Below, piece by piece: positions 8,955 through 17,310 of a DNA stretch of 62,396 nucleotides. The notes under the pieces are model-generated. The model saw only the letters and a list, made by a program, of their open reading frames with translations, did no database searches and was not told where the DNA came from. How positions within the stretch are numbered: the first letter of the stretch is position 1; each line of letters opens with the position of its first letter. The position numbers and the translations under genes are program-made. Source of the stretch: Belnapia mucosa (GTDB taxonomy: Bacteria; Pseudomonadota; Alphaproteobacteria; Acetobacterales; Acetobacteraceae); the NCBI RefSeq assembly GCF_016775475.1, contig NZ_JAEUXJ010000018.1, positions 1 to 62,396 on the forward strand. The letters are read 5' to 3'.

Positions 8955-9794
8955 ATGACTGGCCAGGAGCCTTGGAGCCGTGTCCCGCGATGGACATGCT
9001 CCACGATGCTCCTCGTGCTTGCCCTCGCCATGCCTGCCCACGCCGTCACGGCAGTCGGGCCTTCGGGCCATCCTGGCCGAGCCTTCACCCTCGCCCAGGG
9101 CGGCCCGCCGGCGCGGCTTCCCCTGCTCGACCTGCCTCCGAGCACATCCACCATACCGCCGATCTTCGCATCCCTGATGCAGATGGGGGACACGGCCATG
9201 GTGCGAGGAGACATCATGCGGGCACGCCTGCTCTACGAACGGGCAGCCATCATTCATCCGGAGTCCTCGGCCGCGCCGATCGCGGCGGGTAAGACCTATG
9301 ACCCGAATTTCCTGCCGATCTTCGGCGGCAGCCCCGGCATGGCCGATCCTGCCAAGGCCAGCGAATGGTACCAGCGGGCGCGCACGCTCGGCGACCCCGC
9401 CGCCACAGCGCTCCTCGCAGCTCTCCGGCAACCCACGACAGAGGAGCAATCCCATGATCCGCCGCGAACTCCTCGTCGGTCTCGCCGCCGCCACCGCCGG
9501 GCTTGGCTTGCCGGGCCTGGTCAAGGCTCAGCCGGTGCCGAATTCGGTGACCGCCGCGAATGCCAATACGCTCGGCGTCATCTCTGGCGGGCTCGATGGA
9601 ACCTATACGCGCTTCGCGGCCGATCTCGCGGCCGTGCTGGATGGCGTCGATGGGCTGCGCATCCTGCCGATCATCGGCAAGGGATCGCTGCAGAACATCT
9701 CCGACCTGCTCTATCTGCGCGGCATCGACCTCGCCATCGTCCAATCGGATGTGCTGACCGCGGCCTCGCAGCAGAAGGTCTTCGCCGGCATTGA
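8955..9794 (+). CDS. Exported Sel1-like repeat protein with an out-of-place 3' extension
   Basis: From the ATG at 8955 (GGAG 6 bases upstream) the protein has a signal peptide (STMLLVLALAMPAHA), a Pro-rich spacer and one Sel1/TPR-like domain: GDIMRARLLYERAA, KTYDPNFLP, ASEWYQRARTLGDPAATALL. The domain closely resembles the C-terminus of the protein encoded at 15208. The recognisable protein ends near 9430, but the frame runs 340 bases into the next gene before stopping, with Arg/Pro-rich shadow sequence. One frame over, a TGA overlaps the next gene's ATG as ATGA, which would be a natural end. A late frameshift is therefore suspected. Confidence 0.55.
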   Translation: MTGQEPWSRVPRWTCSTMLLVLALAMPAHAVTAVGPSGHPGRAFTLAQGGPPARLPLLDLPPSTSTIPPIFASLMQMGDTAMVRGDIMRARLLYERAAIIHPESSAAPIAAGKTYDPNFLPIFGGSPGMADPAKASEWYQRARTLGDPAATALLAALRQPTTEEQSHDPPRTPRRSRRRHRRAWLAGPGQGSAGAEFGDRRECQYARRHLWRARWNLYALRGRSRGRAGWRRWAAHPADHRQGIAAEHLRPALSARHRPRHRPIGCADRGLAAEGLRRH

Positions 9795-10446
9795 GCAGCA
9801 GGTGCAATACGTCGCCAAGCTCTATGATGAGGAAGTCCATGTCTTTGCCGGCCCCGGCATTGAGCGGCTGGACCAGCTTGCCGGTAAGCTGGTCAGCATG
9901 GACAACCGGAGCTCCGGCACGGCCATGACCGCGACCCTGCTCTTCTCCCTGCTCGGCATTGCGATTCAGCCGGTCTATGACGCGACGGTGGATGCGACGG
10001 AAAAGCTCCGCCGCGGCGACATCGCCGCCATGGTGCGCGTCACCGGCAAGCCGGCGCGCTTCACCACGCCGCTGCCCGAGGGCGCACGCCTGCTCCCGGT
10101 GCCATTGTCGGATCCGCTGCTGGAAACCTATCTCCCGGCGAGTTTCAGCGCGGCGGATTATCCGGATCAGGTGCCGGCCGGACAGACGGTGGACACCATC
10201 GCCGTGGGCGCGGTGCTGGCCGCCTACAACCACCAGAATGTCGAGCGCCGCGACCGGCTCATGCGCTTCTCCCGCGCCCTGGCGCTGAAATACGACACCT
10301 TCCTGCGACCGCCGCGCCATCCGAAATGGCGCGATGTGAATCTGGCGGCAACCGTGCCGGGATGGACGAAATTCGGCAGCCAGCCACCGCGCCCCCAGGC
10401 CCAGCCATCCCGCCGCTTCAGGAACCCGGAGGTGACAGGAGGTTAG
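9454..10446 (+). CDS. TAXI-family TRAP transporter solute-binding protein
   Basis: A 330-residue periplasmic binding protein of the TRAP-associated extracytoplasmic immunogenic (TAXI) type. The start ATG at 9454 has GAGGAG 7 bases upstream, followed by a signal peptide (LLVGLAAATAGLGLPGLVKA). The body shows the family pattern: GVISGGLDGTYTRFAADLA, then a segment reading DLAIVQSDVL, then LAGKLVSMDNRSSGTAMTA and a late tyrosine/proline-rich region. No TRAP membrane gene is near, so the transporter or partner is unknown. It follows the Sel1-like gene closely and is probably co-transcribed. Its place beside a secretion cassette suggests it may have been recruited as a sensor or accessory binding protein. 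Confidence 0.82.
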   Translation: MIRRELLVGLAAATAGLGLPGLVKAQPVPNSVTAANANTLGVISGGLDGTYTRFAADLAAVLDGVDGLRILPIIGKGSLQNISDLLYLRGIDLAIVQSDVLTAASQQKVFAGIEQQVQYVAKLYDEEVHVFAGPGIERLDQLAGKLVSMDNRSSGTAMTATLLFSLLGIAIQPVYDATVDATEKLRRGDIAAMVRVTGKPARFTTPLPEGARLLPVPLSDPLLETYLPASFSAADYPDQVPAGQTVDTIAVGAVLAAYNHQNVERRDRLMRFSRALALKYDTFLRPPRHPKWRDVNLAATVPGWTKFGSQPPRPQAQPSRRFRNPEVTGG

Positions 10447-11401
10447 CTTTCCGGCCGGAGATGGGTCGGCGCCGCCCGCTCACGGCGTCGCCCGCCTGAC
10501 CAGCCTGCGTCGAGGCGGCTGTCAGGGCTGAAGGCCGGCAGTCCGCAACGAAGACGCGGGCAAGCCTATTCGCCAGTCGCCCCTTGCGCCTCACGGAGAC
10601 AGACTACATGGTTCCGTACAGTCCAGAAAAAGCAGGCCTCGCCGCTAGCTGAGACTGCCATGAGGTCGCTTTACGACTTCGCAACAAACTCCTTCTTGCC
10701 GCAAGGAATACGTGCTCTTCCCGGAAACAGCACACGCATGACGTGTGTCCGAAACACTGTGTTTGGATTGCGCAAGAAGAACATCGAAGGGATATTCTAC
10801 CGAAGATTAGGAATTCTCTAACGTGTCCGTGTAGCGAAGAGCAACGCGTTGACGCTCTGCGAATCACGCCAGTAGCGTGGTGTTACAGACAAGGAACGCC
10901 AGGAGGACCACGACAAGAAGGCTGAACAAGTGGCCGTCAGGTGCCTGCGACAAGTCTTCTGTTGCATGCCGCCGGCAAACTTAATCTTTCATGTAATATC
11001 GCTTGTAGATACACAAGTCCCGCCTTGCCGAATGTTGGTGATCGATATGCTGTTTGCCGAACCCAGACGGGATATCGACATGCTCATGCCACGCCGAATG
11101 AACACTCGAAACACCCTGATAGTATCCGCCGCCCTGCCGCAGCACAGCAAGATCGGCACAGGCTTCTGGATGCCCCCCTCAGGGACCGCGACGAGTACGT
11201 CGGCAAGGTTGAGCTGGAACTTCCATCATCCGGTCCATCACGCCACACGGCTTTTCACTGCCCAGCCAAGGTTGAGGCAGAGCAAGAATTGACGGAGTAT
11301 CCAAGGATATACCGTCCAAGAGATGCAGTACTGCCAGGTACTGCATGCGAAAGGCAGGTGTCTTTCGCCCCATTCGTGGGACTAAACGGAGGAGATTACT
11401 C
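10447..11401. other. Gene-free leader region of the precursor peptide gene
   Basis: About 950 bases with lower GC than the neighbours and no convincing gene. Two overlapping rightward frames (10930-11292, 10941-11405) and a leftward one (10604-10867) have no start signals or protein-like composition. There is a palindrome AAACAC-T-GTGTTT at 10752-10764 and an inverted repeat at 11323-11346. A long 5' leader, an unannotated small RNA or decayed mobile DNA are all possible. Confidence 0.45.
11323..11346 (+). promoter_or_regulatory. Inverted repeat upstream of the precursor peptide gene
   Basis: ATGCAGTAC, a 6-base loop TGCCAG, then GTACTGCAT: a perfect 9-bp dyad ending 55 bases before the peptide ATG. 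It could be an operator for a dimeric regulator or a 5'-leader hairpin. The loop is the same hexamer as in the terminator behind the gene. Confidence 0.5.
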
Positions 11402-11644
11402 ATGAGCACCATCACGACCCTGACCGCTGCCGAACTCGATGCCGTCAACGGCGCTTGGGGCGCGTCGCGCTACACCTACATCAAGGTTGGCGGCAACGGC
11501 GGCAACGGCGGCGACGGCGTTGGTGGCGTTACCGGCGTCGCCACCGGCAATATCCGGAACAGCTTCGCTGTGCCTGTGTCGGTGAACAACGGCTCCGCCA
11601 ACGGCACCGGCGGCAACGGTGGCGCCGGCGGCAACGCCTACTAA
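11402..11644 (+). CDS. Double-glycine-leader, glycine-rich precursor peptide
   Basis: An 80-residue precursor. The ATG at 11402 has GGAGGAG 7-8 bases upstream, an excellent site. The leader MSTITTLTAAELDAVNGA matches the C39-peptidase recognition rule at every key place: L-12, E-8, L-7, V-4, G-2, A-1. Cleavage after A18 would free a 62-residue core starting WGASRYTY, about one third glycine, with two GGNGG tracts around a short hydrophobic stretch (SFAVPVSVNN). It has no cysteine, and no modification enzyme gene is near. The core parallels half a repeat of the large glycine-rich protein encoded at 5319 and even ends GGNAY, as in that repeat. Export by the HlyD/C39-ABC pair just downstream is the natural reading. 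It may be a microcin or a structural peptide; no immunity gene was recognised. Confidence 0.88.
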   Translation: MSTITTLTAAELDAVNGAWGASRYTYIKVGGNGGNGGDGVGGVTGVATGNIRNSFAVPVSVNNGSANGTGGNGGAGGNAY

Positions 11645-11661
11645 TACTAAGTAGCCACGAG

Positions 11662-11702
11662 TGTGGTCTGCGACTGTGCCAGCAGTCGCAGACCACATTT
11701 TT
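11662..11702 (+). terminator. Intrinsic terminator behind the precursor gene
   Basis: A perfect 15-bp stem (11662-11676 with 11683-11697), 6-base loop TGCCAG, then five Ts. It is the best intrinsic terminator in the window. It separates the peptide gene from the exporter genes, which fits high-level peptide expression with partial read-through or a separate exporter promoter. Confidence 0.95.
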
Positions 11703-11806
11703 CTCATGAGCATATATTTACACGATGAGAGAGCGTTGACCGTGAACTGCACCTGAATTTCTAGCAGTCCAAGGCGCGTCTGTCACAAAGATAACGAGGC
11801 ATCCTG

Positions 11807-13069
11807 ATGGGGGTTCCGTCCACACGTCCCCTTTTCCGCCAGGAAGTCGTCGAATTCCAGCGGAGCAACCGGCAATGGGGCCGGGTAGTACCGCTGCAAC
11901 CCTTGCCGGTACGGCTCACGGTCTGGTTCATCACCCTGTCCGCCGCTGCCATCATCGCCTTCCTCTTCTGCGCGAATTACGCCCGGAAGGAAACGGTCAC
12001 CGGCTATCTGATGCCGGCCTCCGGCACGGCGCGGGTAGTCGCACCCCAGCCCGGCATCGTCAGCGCCGTCTATGTCGAACAGGGCCAGCGTGTCGAGGAG
12101 GGCCAGCCCCTCCTGGCGGTGACGACCACCCAGTTCGCCACCGACGGCGAAGACGTCAATGCCAGCATCATGAAGAGCCTGCTGCAACAGCGGGAAGCCC
12201 TCACCCGCCAGATCGCGGCCGAGGAGCGCCGGACGGCGTCGGAGCGCGAGCGCCTGGCGGCGCAGATGCAGGGGCTGGAGACCGAGCTGAACCAGATCGA
12301 AGCCCAGGCCGGGGTGCAGCGCGACCGGATCCGGGTCGTGGAACGTCTGGTCACCTCGGGCTCGCAACTGGCCTCGCGCGGCCTGGTGTCGGAGGTGGAG
12401 CAGCGGCGCCGCGAGGAAGGGCTGCTGGAACAGCGCCAGGCCCTGCTCGCCCTGAGCCAGCAGATGACCGCCCGCCGCAGCCAGCTGATCGAAACCCGCT
12501 ACACCCTCGAACAACTCCCCTTCGTCCAGGCGGAGAAGATCCAGACCCTCCGCAACGAGCTGTCCACGACGGAACAGCGCATCCCGGAGGTGAATGGCCG
12601 CCGCGCCTATGTGATCCGCGCGCCGATCACCGGCCGCGTCTCTTCCCTGCAGGCCACCGCCGGCCAGCCCGCCGATACGCAGCGGCTCCAGCTCCAGATC
12701 GTGCCGGATGAAAGCCCCTTGCAGGCGGAGGTCTTCATTCCCGCCCGGGCCATCGGCTTCGTCGATGTCGGCCAGCCGGTGCGACTTCTCTATGACGCCT
12801 TCCCCTACCAGCAGTTCGGCACCTATCGAGGCCGCATCGCCAAGGTGTCGCAGACCATCCTCGTCGGCACCGACATCGCCGGTCCCGTCACCTTGAGGGA
12901 GCCGGCCTACCGGGCGACCGTCCTGCTCGACCGGCCGGATGTCGATGCCTATGGCAAGAAGGTCTCGCTGCAGCCGGACATGCTGCTGCGCGCCGACATC
13001 ATCCTCGAGCGTCGCACGCTGGTGGACTGGATCCTGAACCCGTTGTTGAGCGCGAGAATCCAGGGATGA
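11807..13069 (+). CDS. HlyD-family type I secretion adaptor (CvaA-like)
   Basis: A 420-residue membrane fusion protein. A short cytoplasmic N-terminus is followed by one membrane span at about residues 38-58 (LTVWFITLSAAAIIAFLF). Then comes a split lipoyl-like domain (GIVSAVYVEQGQRVEEGQPL and later IRAPITGRVSSLQATAGQP) around a long coiled coil (about 120-235), and a beta-barrel end. It links the inner-membrane exporter to an outer-membrane channel; no TolC gene is present here. The ATG at 11807 has GAGG 7 bases upstream. Its stop overlaps the exporter start as ATGA, so the two are made together. Confidence 0.93.
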   Translation: MGVPSTRPLFRQEVVEFQRSNRQWGRVVPLQPLPVRLTVWFITLSAAAIIAFLFCANYARKETVTGYLMPASGTARVVAPQPGIVSAVYVEQGQRVEEGQPLLAVTTTQFATDGEDVNASIMKSLLQQREALTRQIAAEERRTASERERLAAQMQGLETELNQIEAQAGVQRDRIRVVERLVTSGSQLASRGLVSEVEQRRREEGLLEQRQALLALSQQMTARRSQLIETRYTLEQLPFVQAEKIQTLRNELSTTEQRIPEVNGRRAYVIRAPITGRVSSLQATAGQPADTQRLQLQIVPDESPLQAEVFIPARAIGFVDVGQPVRLLYDAFPYQQFGTYRGRIAKVSQTILVGTDIAGPVTLREPAYRATVLLDRPDVDAYGKKVSLQPDMLLRADIILERRTLVDWILNPLLSARIQG

Positions 13070-15156
13070 TCGAAGGGCTTCTCGACTTCCGTGGCGGGCG
13101 CCGCCTGCCCACGATCCTGCAGACCGAGGCCGCGGAATGCGGCCTCGCCTGCCTCGCCATGGTCGCCGGCTATCATGGCCACCGCATCGACCTGAACTCG
13201 CTCCGGCGCCGCTATCCGGTCTCGATGAACGGCGTGACGCTGCGGGGCCTGATCCAGGTTGCGAACCAGATGCGGCTCGCCAGCCGGCCGCTCCGCTTCG
13301 AGATCGATGACCTCTCGCAGCTCAGCCTGCCGGCGATCGTCCACTGGGACATGAACCATTTCGTGGTCCTGAAGGCGGTGACCTCCAAGGGCATCATCGT
13401 CCTGGACCCCGCTTCCGGGGCGAAGACCTACTCCATCGCCGAGGCCTCGAAGCACCTGACGGGCATCGCCCTCGAGCTCTCGCCCGCCGAGGGCTTCGTT
13501 GCCAAGAACGAGAAGGCCCGGCTGCCCTTCCGCATCTTCTGGGGCCAGATGTCGGGGGTGAGCACCCCGCTCGCCCAGATCTTCGTCCTCTCCATCATCC
13601 TCGAATTGCTCGTGATCGCCGCACCCTTCTACATGCAGATCACGGTCGATGAGGTGATCGCGCGCGGCGATGTCGACCTGATGCTGGCCCTGGCGCTGGG
13701 CTTCGGCCTGCTCACGGTCATCAACATCACGACCTCGGCACTGCGTTCGCATATCGTGCTGGTCGTGCAGAATGCGGTGCATTTCCAGATCGGCGCGCGG
13801 CTGTTCCACCACCTCATACGCCTGCCGCTCGGCTTCTTCGAGAAGCGGCATATCGGCGATGTCCTGTCACGCTTCAACTCGATCGAGCCGATTCGCAATG
13901 TGCTCGCCGAGGGGCTGATCCTCGCCGTGATCGATGGGATCATGGCGCTCGCGACGCTGACCATGATCTTCATCTACAGCCCCAGGCTCGCGCTCGTCGT
14001 CCTGGTCGCGCTCCTGCTCTACTTCATCCTGCGCATCGCCCTGTATCGGCGCTTCCGCGACCTCAGCGAGGCGTCCATCCAGGCCGAGGCGCATGAGAAT
14101 TCCAACTTCATCGAGACCGCCCGCGCGATCCAGAGCGTGAAGCTGTTCAACCGGGAAGCCGACCGGGAAGGCCAGTGGCTCAACCGCCATGCCGAGACGG
14201 TCAATGCCCAGATCCGCCTCGGCCGCGCGCAGATCCAGTTCCGGACCATGAACACGGCCATCTTCGGCATCGAGAACATCGTGACGGTCTATCTCGCCGC
14301 CATGCTCGCGGTCGGCAACGAGATGACGATCGGGATGATCTTCGCCTTCATGGCCTACAAGACGAATTTCACCGGGAAGGCCTCGACTCTGGTGGAGAAG
14401 GTGCTGGAATTCCGGCTGCTCGATCTGCATCTGGAGCGGATTTCCGACATCGCGCTGAATCCGGTCGAGGCGGGGCATGACCGTCCGCTGGCCTTCGCCA
14501 CCCCCATCCGCGGGACACTCGAGCTCCGCAACGTCTCCTTCCGCTATGCGGAGACGGAGCGCTTCATCCTCGAGAACGTCAACCTGAAGGTCGAGGCCGG
14601 GCGCTTCATCACCATCATGGGGCCGTCCGGCGGCGGCAAGACGACCCTGCTGAAGATCATGCTCGGGCTGCTGGAGCCGACCAGCGGCGAGGTCCTCGTC
14701 GATGGCATCCCGCTCAAGACCATCGGCGTCCGGGTCTACCGGGAACAGGTGGCGGCGGTGATGCAGGAGGATCAGCTCCTGTCGGGCTCGATCGCCGACA
14801 ACATCTCCTTCTTCGATCCGGCCTTCGATCATGACCGGATGGTGGACTGCGCCCAGATGGCCAGCGTCCATGACGACATCATGTCGATGCCCATGGCCTA
14901 TAACAGCCTCGTCGGAGATATGGGCAGCTCGCTCTCGGGCGGCCAGAAGCAGCGTGTCCTGCTCGCCCGCGCTCTGTATAAGAGCCCGAAGATCCTGTTC
15001 CTCGACGAAGGCACGGCGCATCTCGATGTCGATACCGAGAAGCAGATCAATGAGCGGCTGCGGCGGCTTTCCATCACCCGCATCAGCGTCGCCCACCGTC
15101 CGGAGATGATGACCGGGGCCGATACCATCCTGCGGATCGGGCACGACCCGGATTAG
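13066..15156 (+). CDS. Peptidase-containing ABC exporter with C39 domain
   Basis: A 696-residue CvaB/LagD-type exporter. An N-terminal C39 cysteine protease domain has the nucleophile C25 in QTEAAECGLACLAM, H98 in HWDMNHFVVL and D114 in VLDPASG, so the full triad is present. A six-span ABC membrane domain follows (about 160-440). The nucleotide-binding domain has Walker A GPSGGGKTT, signature LSGGQKQR and Walker B ILFLDEG. The protein cuts double-glycine leaders and exports the core through HlyD and a TolC-type channel. The precursor encoded at 11402 has exactly such a leader. Confidence 0.96.
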   Translation: MIEGLLDFRGGRRLPTILQTEAAECGLACLAMVAGYHGHRIDLNSLRRRYPVSMNGVTLRGLIQVANQMRLASRPLRFEIDDLSQLSLPAIVHWDMNHFVVLKAVTSKGIIVLDPASGAKTYSIAEASKHLTGIALELSPAEGFVAKNEKARLPFRIFWGQMSGVSTPLAQIFVLSIILELLVIAAPFYMQITVDEVIARGDVDLMLALALGFGLLTVINITTSALRSHIVLVVQNAVHFQIGARLFHHLIRLPLGFFEKRHIGDVLSRFNSIEPIRNVLAEGLILAVIDGIMALATLTMIFIYSPRLALVVLVALLLYFILRIALYRRFRDLSEASIQAEAHENSNFIETARAIQSVKLFNREADREGQWLNRHAETVNAQIRLGRAQIQFRTMNTAIFGIENIVTVYLAAMLAVGNEMTIGMIFAFMAYKTNFTGKASTLVEKVLEFRLLDLHLERISDIALNPVEAGHDRPLAFATPIRGTLELRNVSFRYAETERFILENVNLKVEAGRFITIMGPSGGGKTTLLKIMLGLLEPTSGEVLVDGIPLKTIGVRVYREQVAAVMQEDQLLSGSIADNISFFDPAFDHDRMVDCAQMASVHDDIMSMPMAYNSLVGDMGSSLSGGQKQRVLLARALYKSPKILFLDEGTAHLDVDTEKQINERLRRLSITRISVAHRPEMMTGADTILRIGHDPD

Positions 15157-15207
15157 GGTGAGAAGGACAGACTTGCGACTGCACGACTCCTAAAGGCAGA
15201 AAGCGTC

Positions 15208-17292
15208 ATGCGTTACGGTCCGGCGGAAGCGGGTTTGGTGAACCCCGTGGGAGATATGAGGTCCTTCGAGCCCCGGTCGGGGCAATCGGGGGACTTCGTC
15301 GCCGCGGCCCTGGCCGCTGTCATTGCCGAACTGCAGCCAGGCTGGATCGCGCTGCAGGATTGCCTGCTGGATGGCCTGCTGGATGCGAACGGGGTCGTGA
15401 AGCCCGCGCGCATCCCCTACATCCTGCTGCATGGCCAGGTCGGGATCGCGCTCCTCGATTTCGTCCCCGGCAATGTCACGCCGAATGCCGCCCAGCGCCT
15501 GAAGCTGATGCTGGAGGACGCCAGCTTCACCGCCAGATACGGCCGCTTCCCGCCGATCATCTATCTCTGCATCCCGAAGCGGACGGTCCCTGGCCTCGCC
15601 TTGGTGCTGGAGCACGAATTCCGCAAGCTGGCGCCGCTGGCCCTGCCCCGCGACGCTACATGGACCCGCCTGGTGCAGCGGCTTCTCGCTGGCGAACGAG
15701 ACACCGAATCGCCGGCTCCGCCGGGCAACCAGGGCAGGCGAGACGATTCGGCCGCCCCAAAGATCCGGCGCCGGGCCGCCAGCACTCGCCGGAGCCGCGG
15801 CAGCCGCTGGCGCAGCACGGCATTGGGTCTGCTGGCGCTGGCATTCGGGGGCACGGTCGGCCTCTATGCCGCGACGCCTCTCGAAAGCCGCCTCGCCCTT
15901 CTGGCATCGAGCGGATGGGATGGCATCCTCGATCGTCTCCCTTGGCTGCCGGGCCACGACCATGCCGGAGAGGAGGCGACAGCCCTGCTGGCCGAGGAGC
16001 CGCCCCGGTTCCTGCCCGTCGCCTTCGCCGAGAGCCTGACCACCCCGGCTTCCGAGGAGGCGGAGCTTCCCGCCACCGCGGCATCGCCGCCGCCGCAGGC
16101 CTTGCCCGATGAGACCTTGTTCGCGGCCCCCTTGCGGGGTGCGGATCCGCCGGCGGAAAAGCTGGCCGCATGGTCGCAGCCGCTGCGGGGCGGCCTGCCG
16201 CCCGACGCTTCCGACGAGGGCCAGGCCGACGGGACCAATGGCACGGCGATGGCCGCCCCGCTGCCCGAGCCGGCCATCCGGCCGGCCGAGCCGGAGGTTG
16301 CCCAGCCGGCAGGCCCGGCGATCCCGGTCGAGGACAAGGCCACCGAGGCGGTGCCGGTCTCCATCCCGCCTCCCCCACCCTCCGTGGCTGAGACGGAGAC
16401 ACAGCCGGCGCAAGCGGTTGCGGCCGATGATCCCGGGCCGGCACCAGCCGCGGACCTGCCTGCGCCGAGGGATGACGCCTCGGCCTTGACCCTGCTGGCA
16501 GGCGTCACCCTCACCCCCGACCCGCCAGCGATCGAGCCCGGGCCCGGGCTGGTGATGGCCGGCCTGACGGTCATCCCAGCCGACCTCTTGGCCATGGCCG
16601 CGGATACGCCACCGATCCCGGCTGCCGCGCCGTCCCAGCCGGATGACACCCGGCCGGACAGTCAGGCGGAACCGGCTCCGGCTGCGCTGGCGGCCACAGG
16701 CGCATCCCCGGCCTTGCCTGCCGCGGAGAGCTCCGCGCCCGGTCCCACCGAAGGGTCCGGCGACCTCGCCGCGCAGCACAAGCCGGAAGCAGAGCCCGAG
16801 GCCAAGCCTTCGCCGGATCTTCCCCCGCCGCAGCGGGAGGTTGCCGATACCCCAGCGACCCAGCCGGTGCCGCTGGCCGAAGCGCCCGTGCCGCCGCCAA
16901 GCCCGGCCCGTCAGGCCGAGCAGCCTCGGCCCGTGCCGGTGCCGGTGCCGGTTGCGGCCACCATCCCCGCGCCGGTGGCGCCACAAGCGGTATCCCCGGC
17001 CCCCAATCCGGCCTTCGCCCAAGCAGCCATCCAGCGGGGCGATGCCATGATGCGGCTGGGCGACATCTCGGCGGCGCGGCTTCTCTATCAACGCGCGGCC
17101 ACGGCCGGCAGCGGCCCGGCCGCGCTCGCCCTGGGCCGCACCTACGACCCCGCCTTCCTCGCCGCGAACCGGGCGCAGGGCATCCTGGGCGACCGCGCTC
17201 AGGCGGCGAATTGGTACCGGCGTGCCCTGGCCCTCGGCACGGCCGAAGCCAGGGACCGGCTGGCGGAGCTTGGCGCGGATGAAGGCCGATAG
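15208..17292 (+). CDS. Membrane-anchored protein with Pro/Ala-rich spacer and C-terminal Sel1-like domain
   Basis: A 694-residue protein of unknown family. Residues 1-165 form a compact, mixed alpha/beta-looking cytoplasmic domain (YILLHGQVGIALLDFVPG, FPPIIYLCIPKR) that I do not recognise. An Arg/Ser-rich basic stretch leads to a single membrane span (about 204-222). About 370 residues of Pro/Ala/Glu-rich sequence follow, of the kind that crosses the periplasm in TonB-like proteins. A Sel1-like domain closes it (GDISAARLLYQRAA, RTYDPAFLA, AANWYRRALALG). It begins 51 bases behind the exporter and belongs to the cassette. It could organise or gate the exporter, or bind the product in the periplasm. 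The start is the first ATG; its ribosome binding site is weak. Confidence 0.72.
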   Translation: MRYGPAEAGLVNPVGDMRSFEPRSGQSGDFVAAALAAVIAELQPGWIALQDCLLDGLLDANGVVKPARIPYILLHGQVGIALLDFVPGNVTPNAAQRLKLMLEDASFTARYGRFPPIIYLCIPKRTVPGLALVLEHEFRKLAPLALPRDATWTRLVQRLLAGERDTESPAPPGNQGRRDDSAAPKIRRRAASTRRSRGSRWRSTALGLLALAFGGTVGLYAATPLESRLALLASSGWDGILDRLPWLPGHDHAGEEATALLAEEPPRFLPVAFAESLTTPASEEAELPATAASPPPQALPDETLFAAPLRGADPPAEKLAAWSQPLRGGLPPDASDEGQADGTNGTAMAAPLPEPAIRPAEPEVAQPAGPAIPVEDKATEAVPVSIPPPPPSVAETETQPAQAVAADDPGPAPAADLPAPRDDASALTLLAGVTLTPDPPAIEPGPGLVMAGLTVIPADLLAMAADTPPIPAAAPSQPDDTRPDSQAEPAPAALAATGASPALPAAESSAPGPTEGSGDLAAQHKPEAEPEAKPSPDLPPPQREVADTPATQPVPLAEAPVPPPSPARQAEQPRPVPVPVPVAATIPAPVAPQAVSPAPNPAFAQAAIQRGDAMMRLGDISAARLLYQRAATAGSGPAALALGRTYDPAFLAANRAQGILGDRAQAANWYRRALALGTAEARDRLAELGADEGR

Positions 17293-17310
17293 GCGGGCCC
17301 TCCGCTAAGC

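Noticed and set aside
10604..10867. Leftward open frame of 87 codons
   Set aside because: Its composition is Cys/Ser/Arg-rich without pattern; there is no start signal and no link to a neighbour.
10941..11405. Open frame of 154 codons ahead of the peptide gene
   Set aside because: It has no ribosome binding site, a mixed composition and overlaps the peptide gene start in another frame.
13867..15144. Leftward open frame of 425 codons
   Set aside because: It is antisense to the C39 exporter, and no family is recognisable in it.
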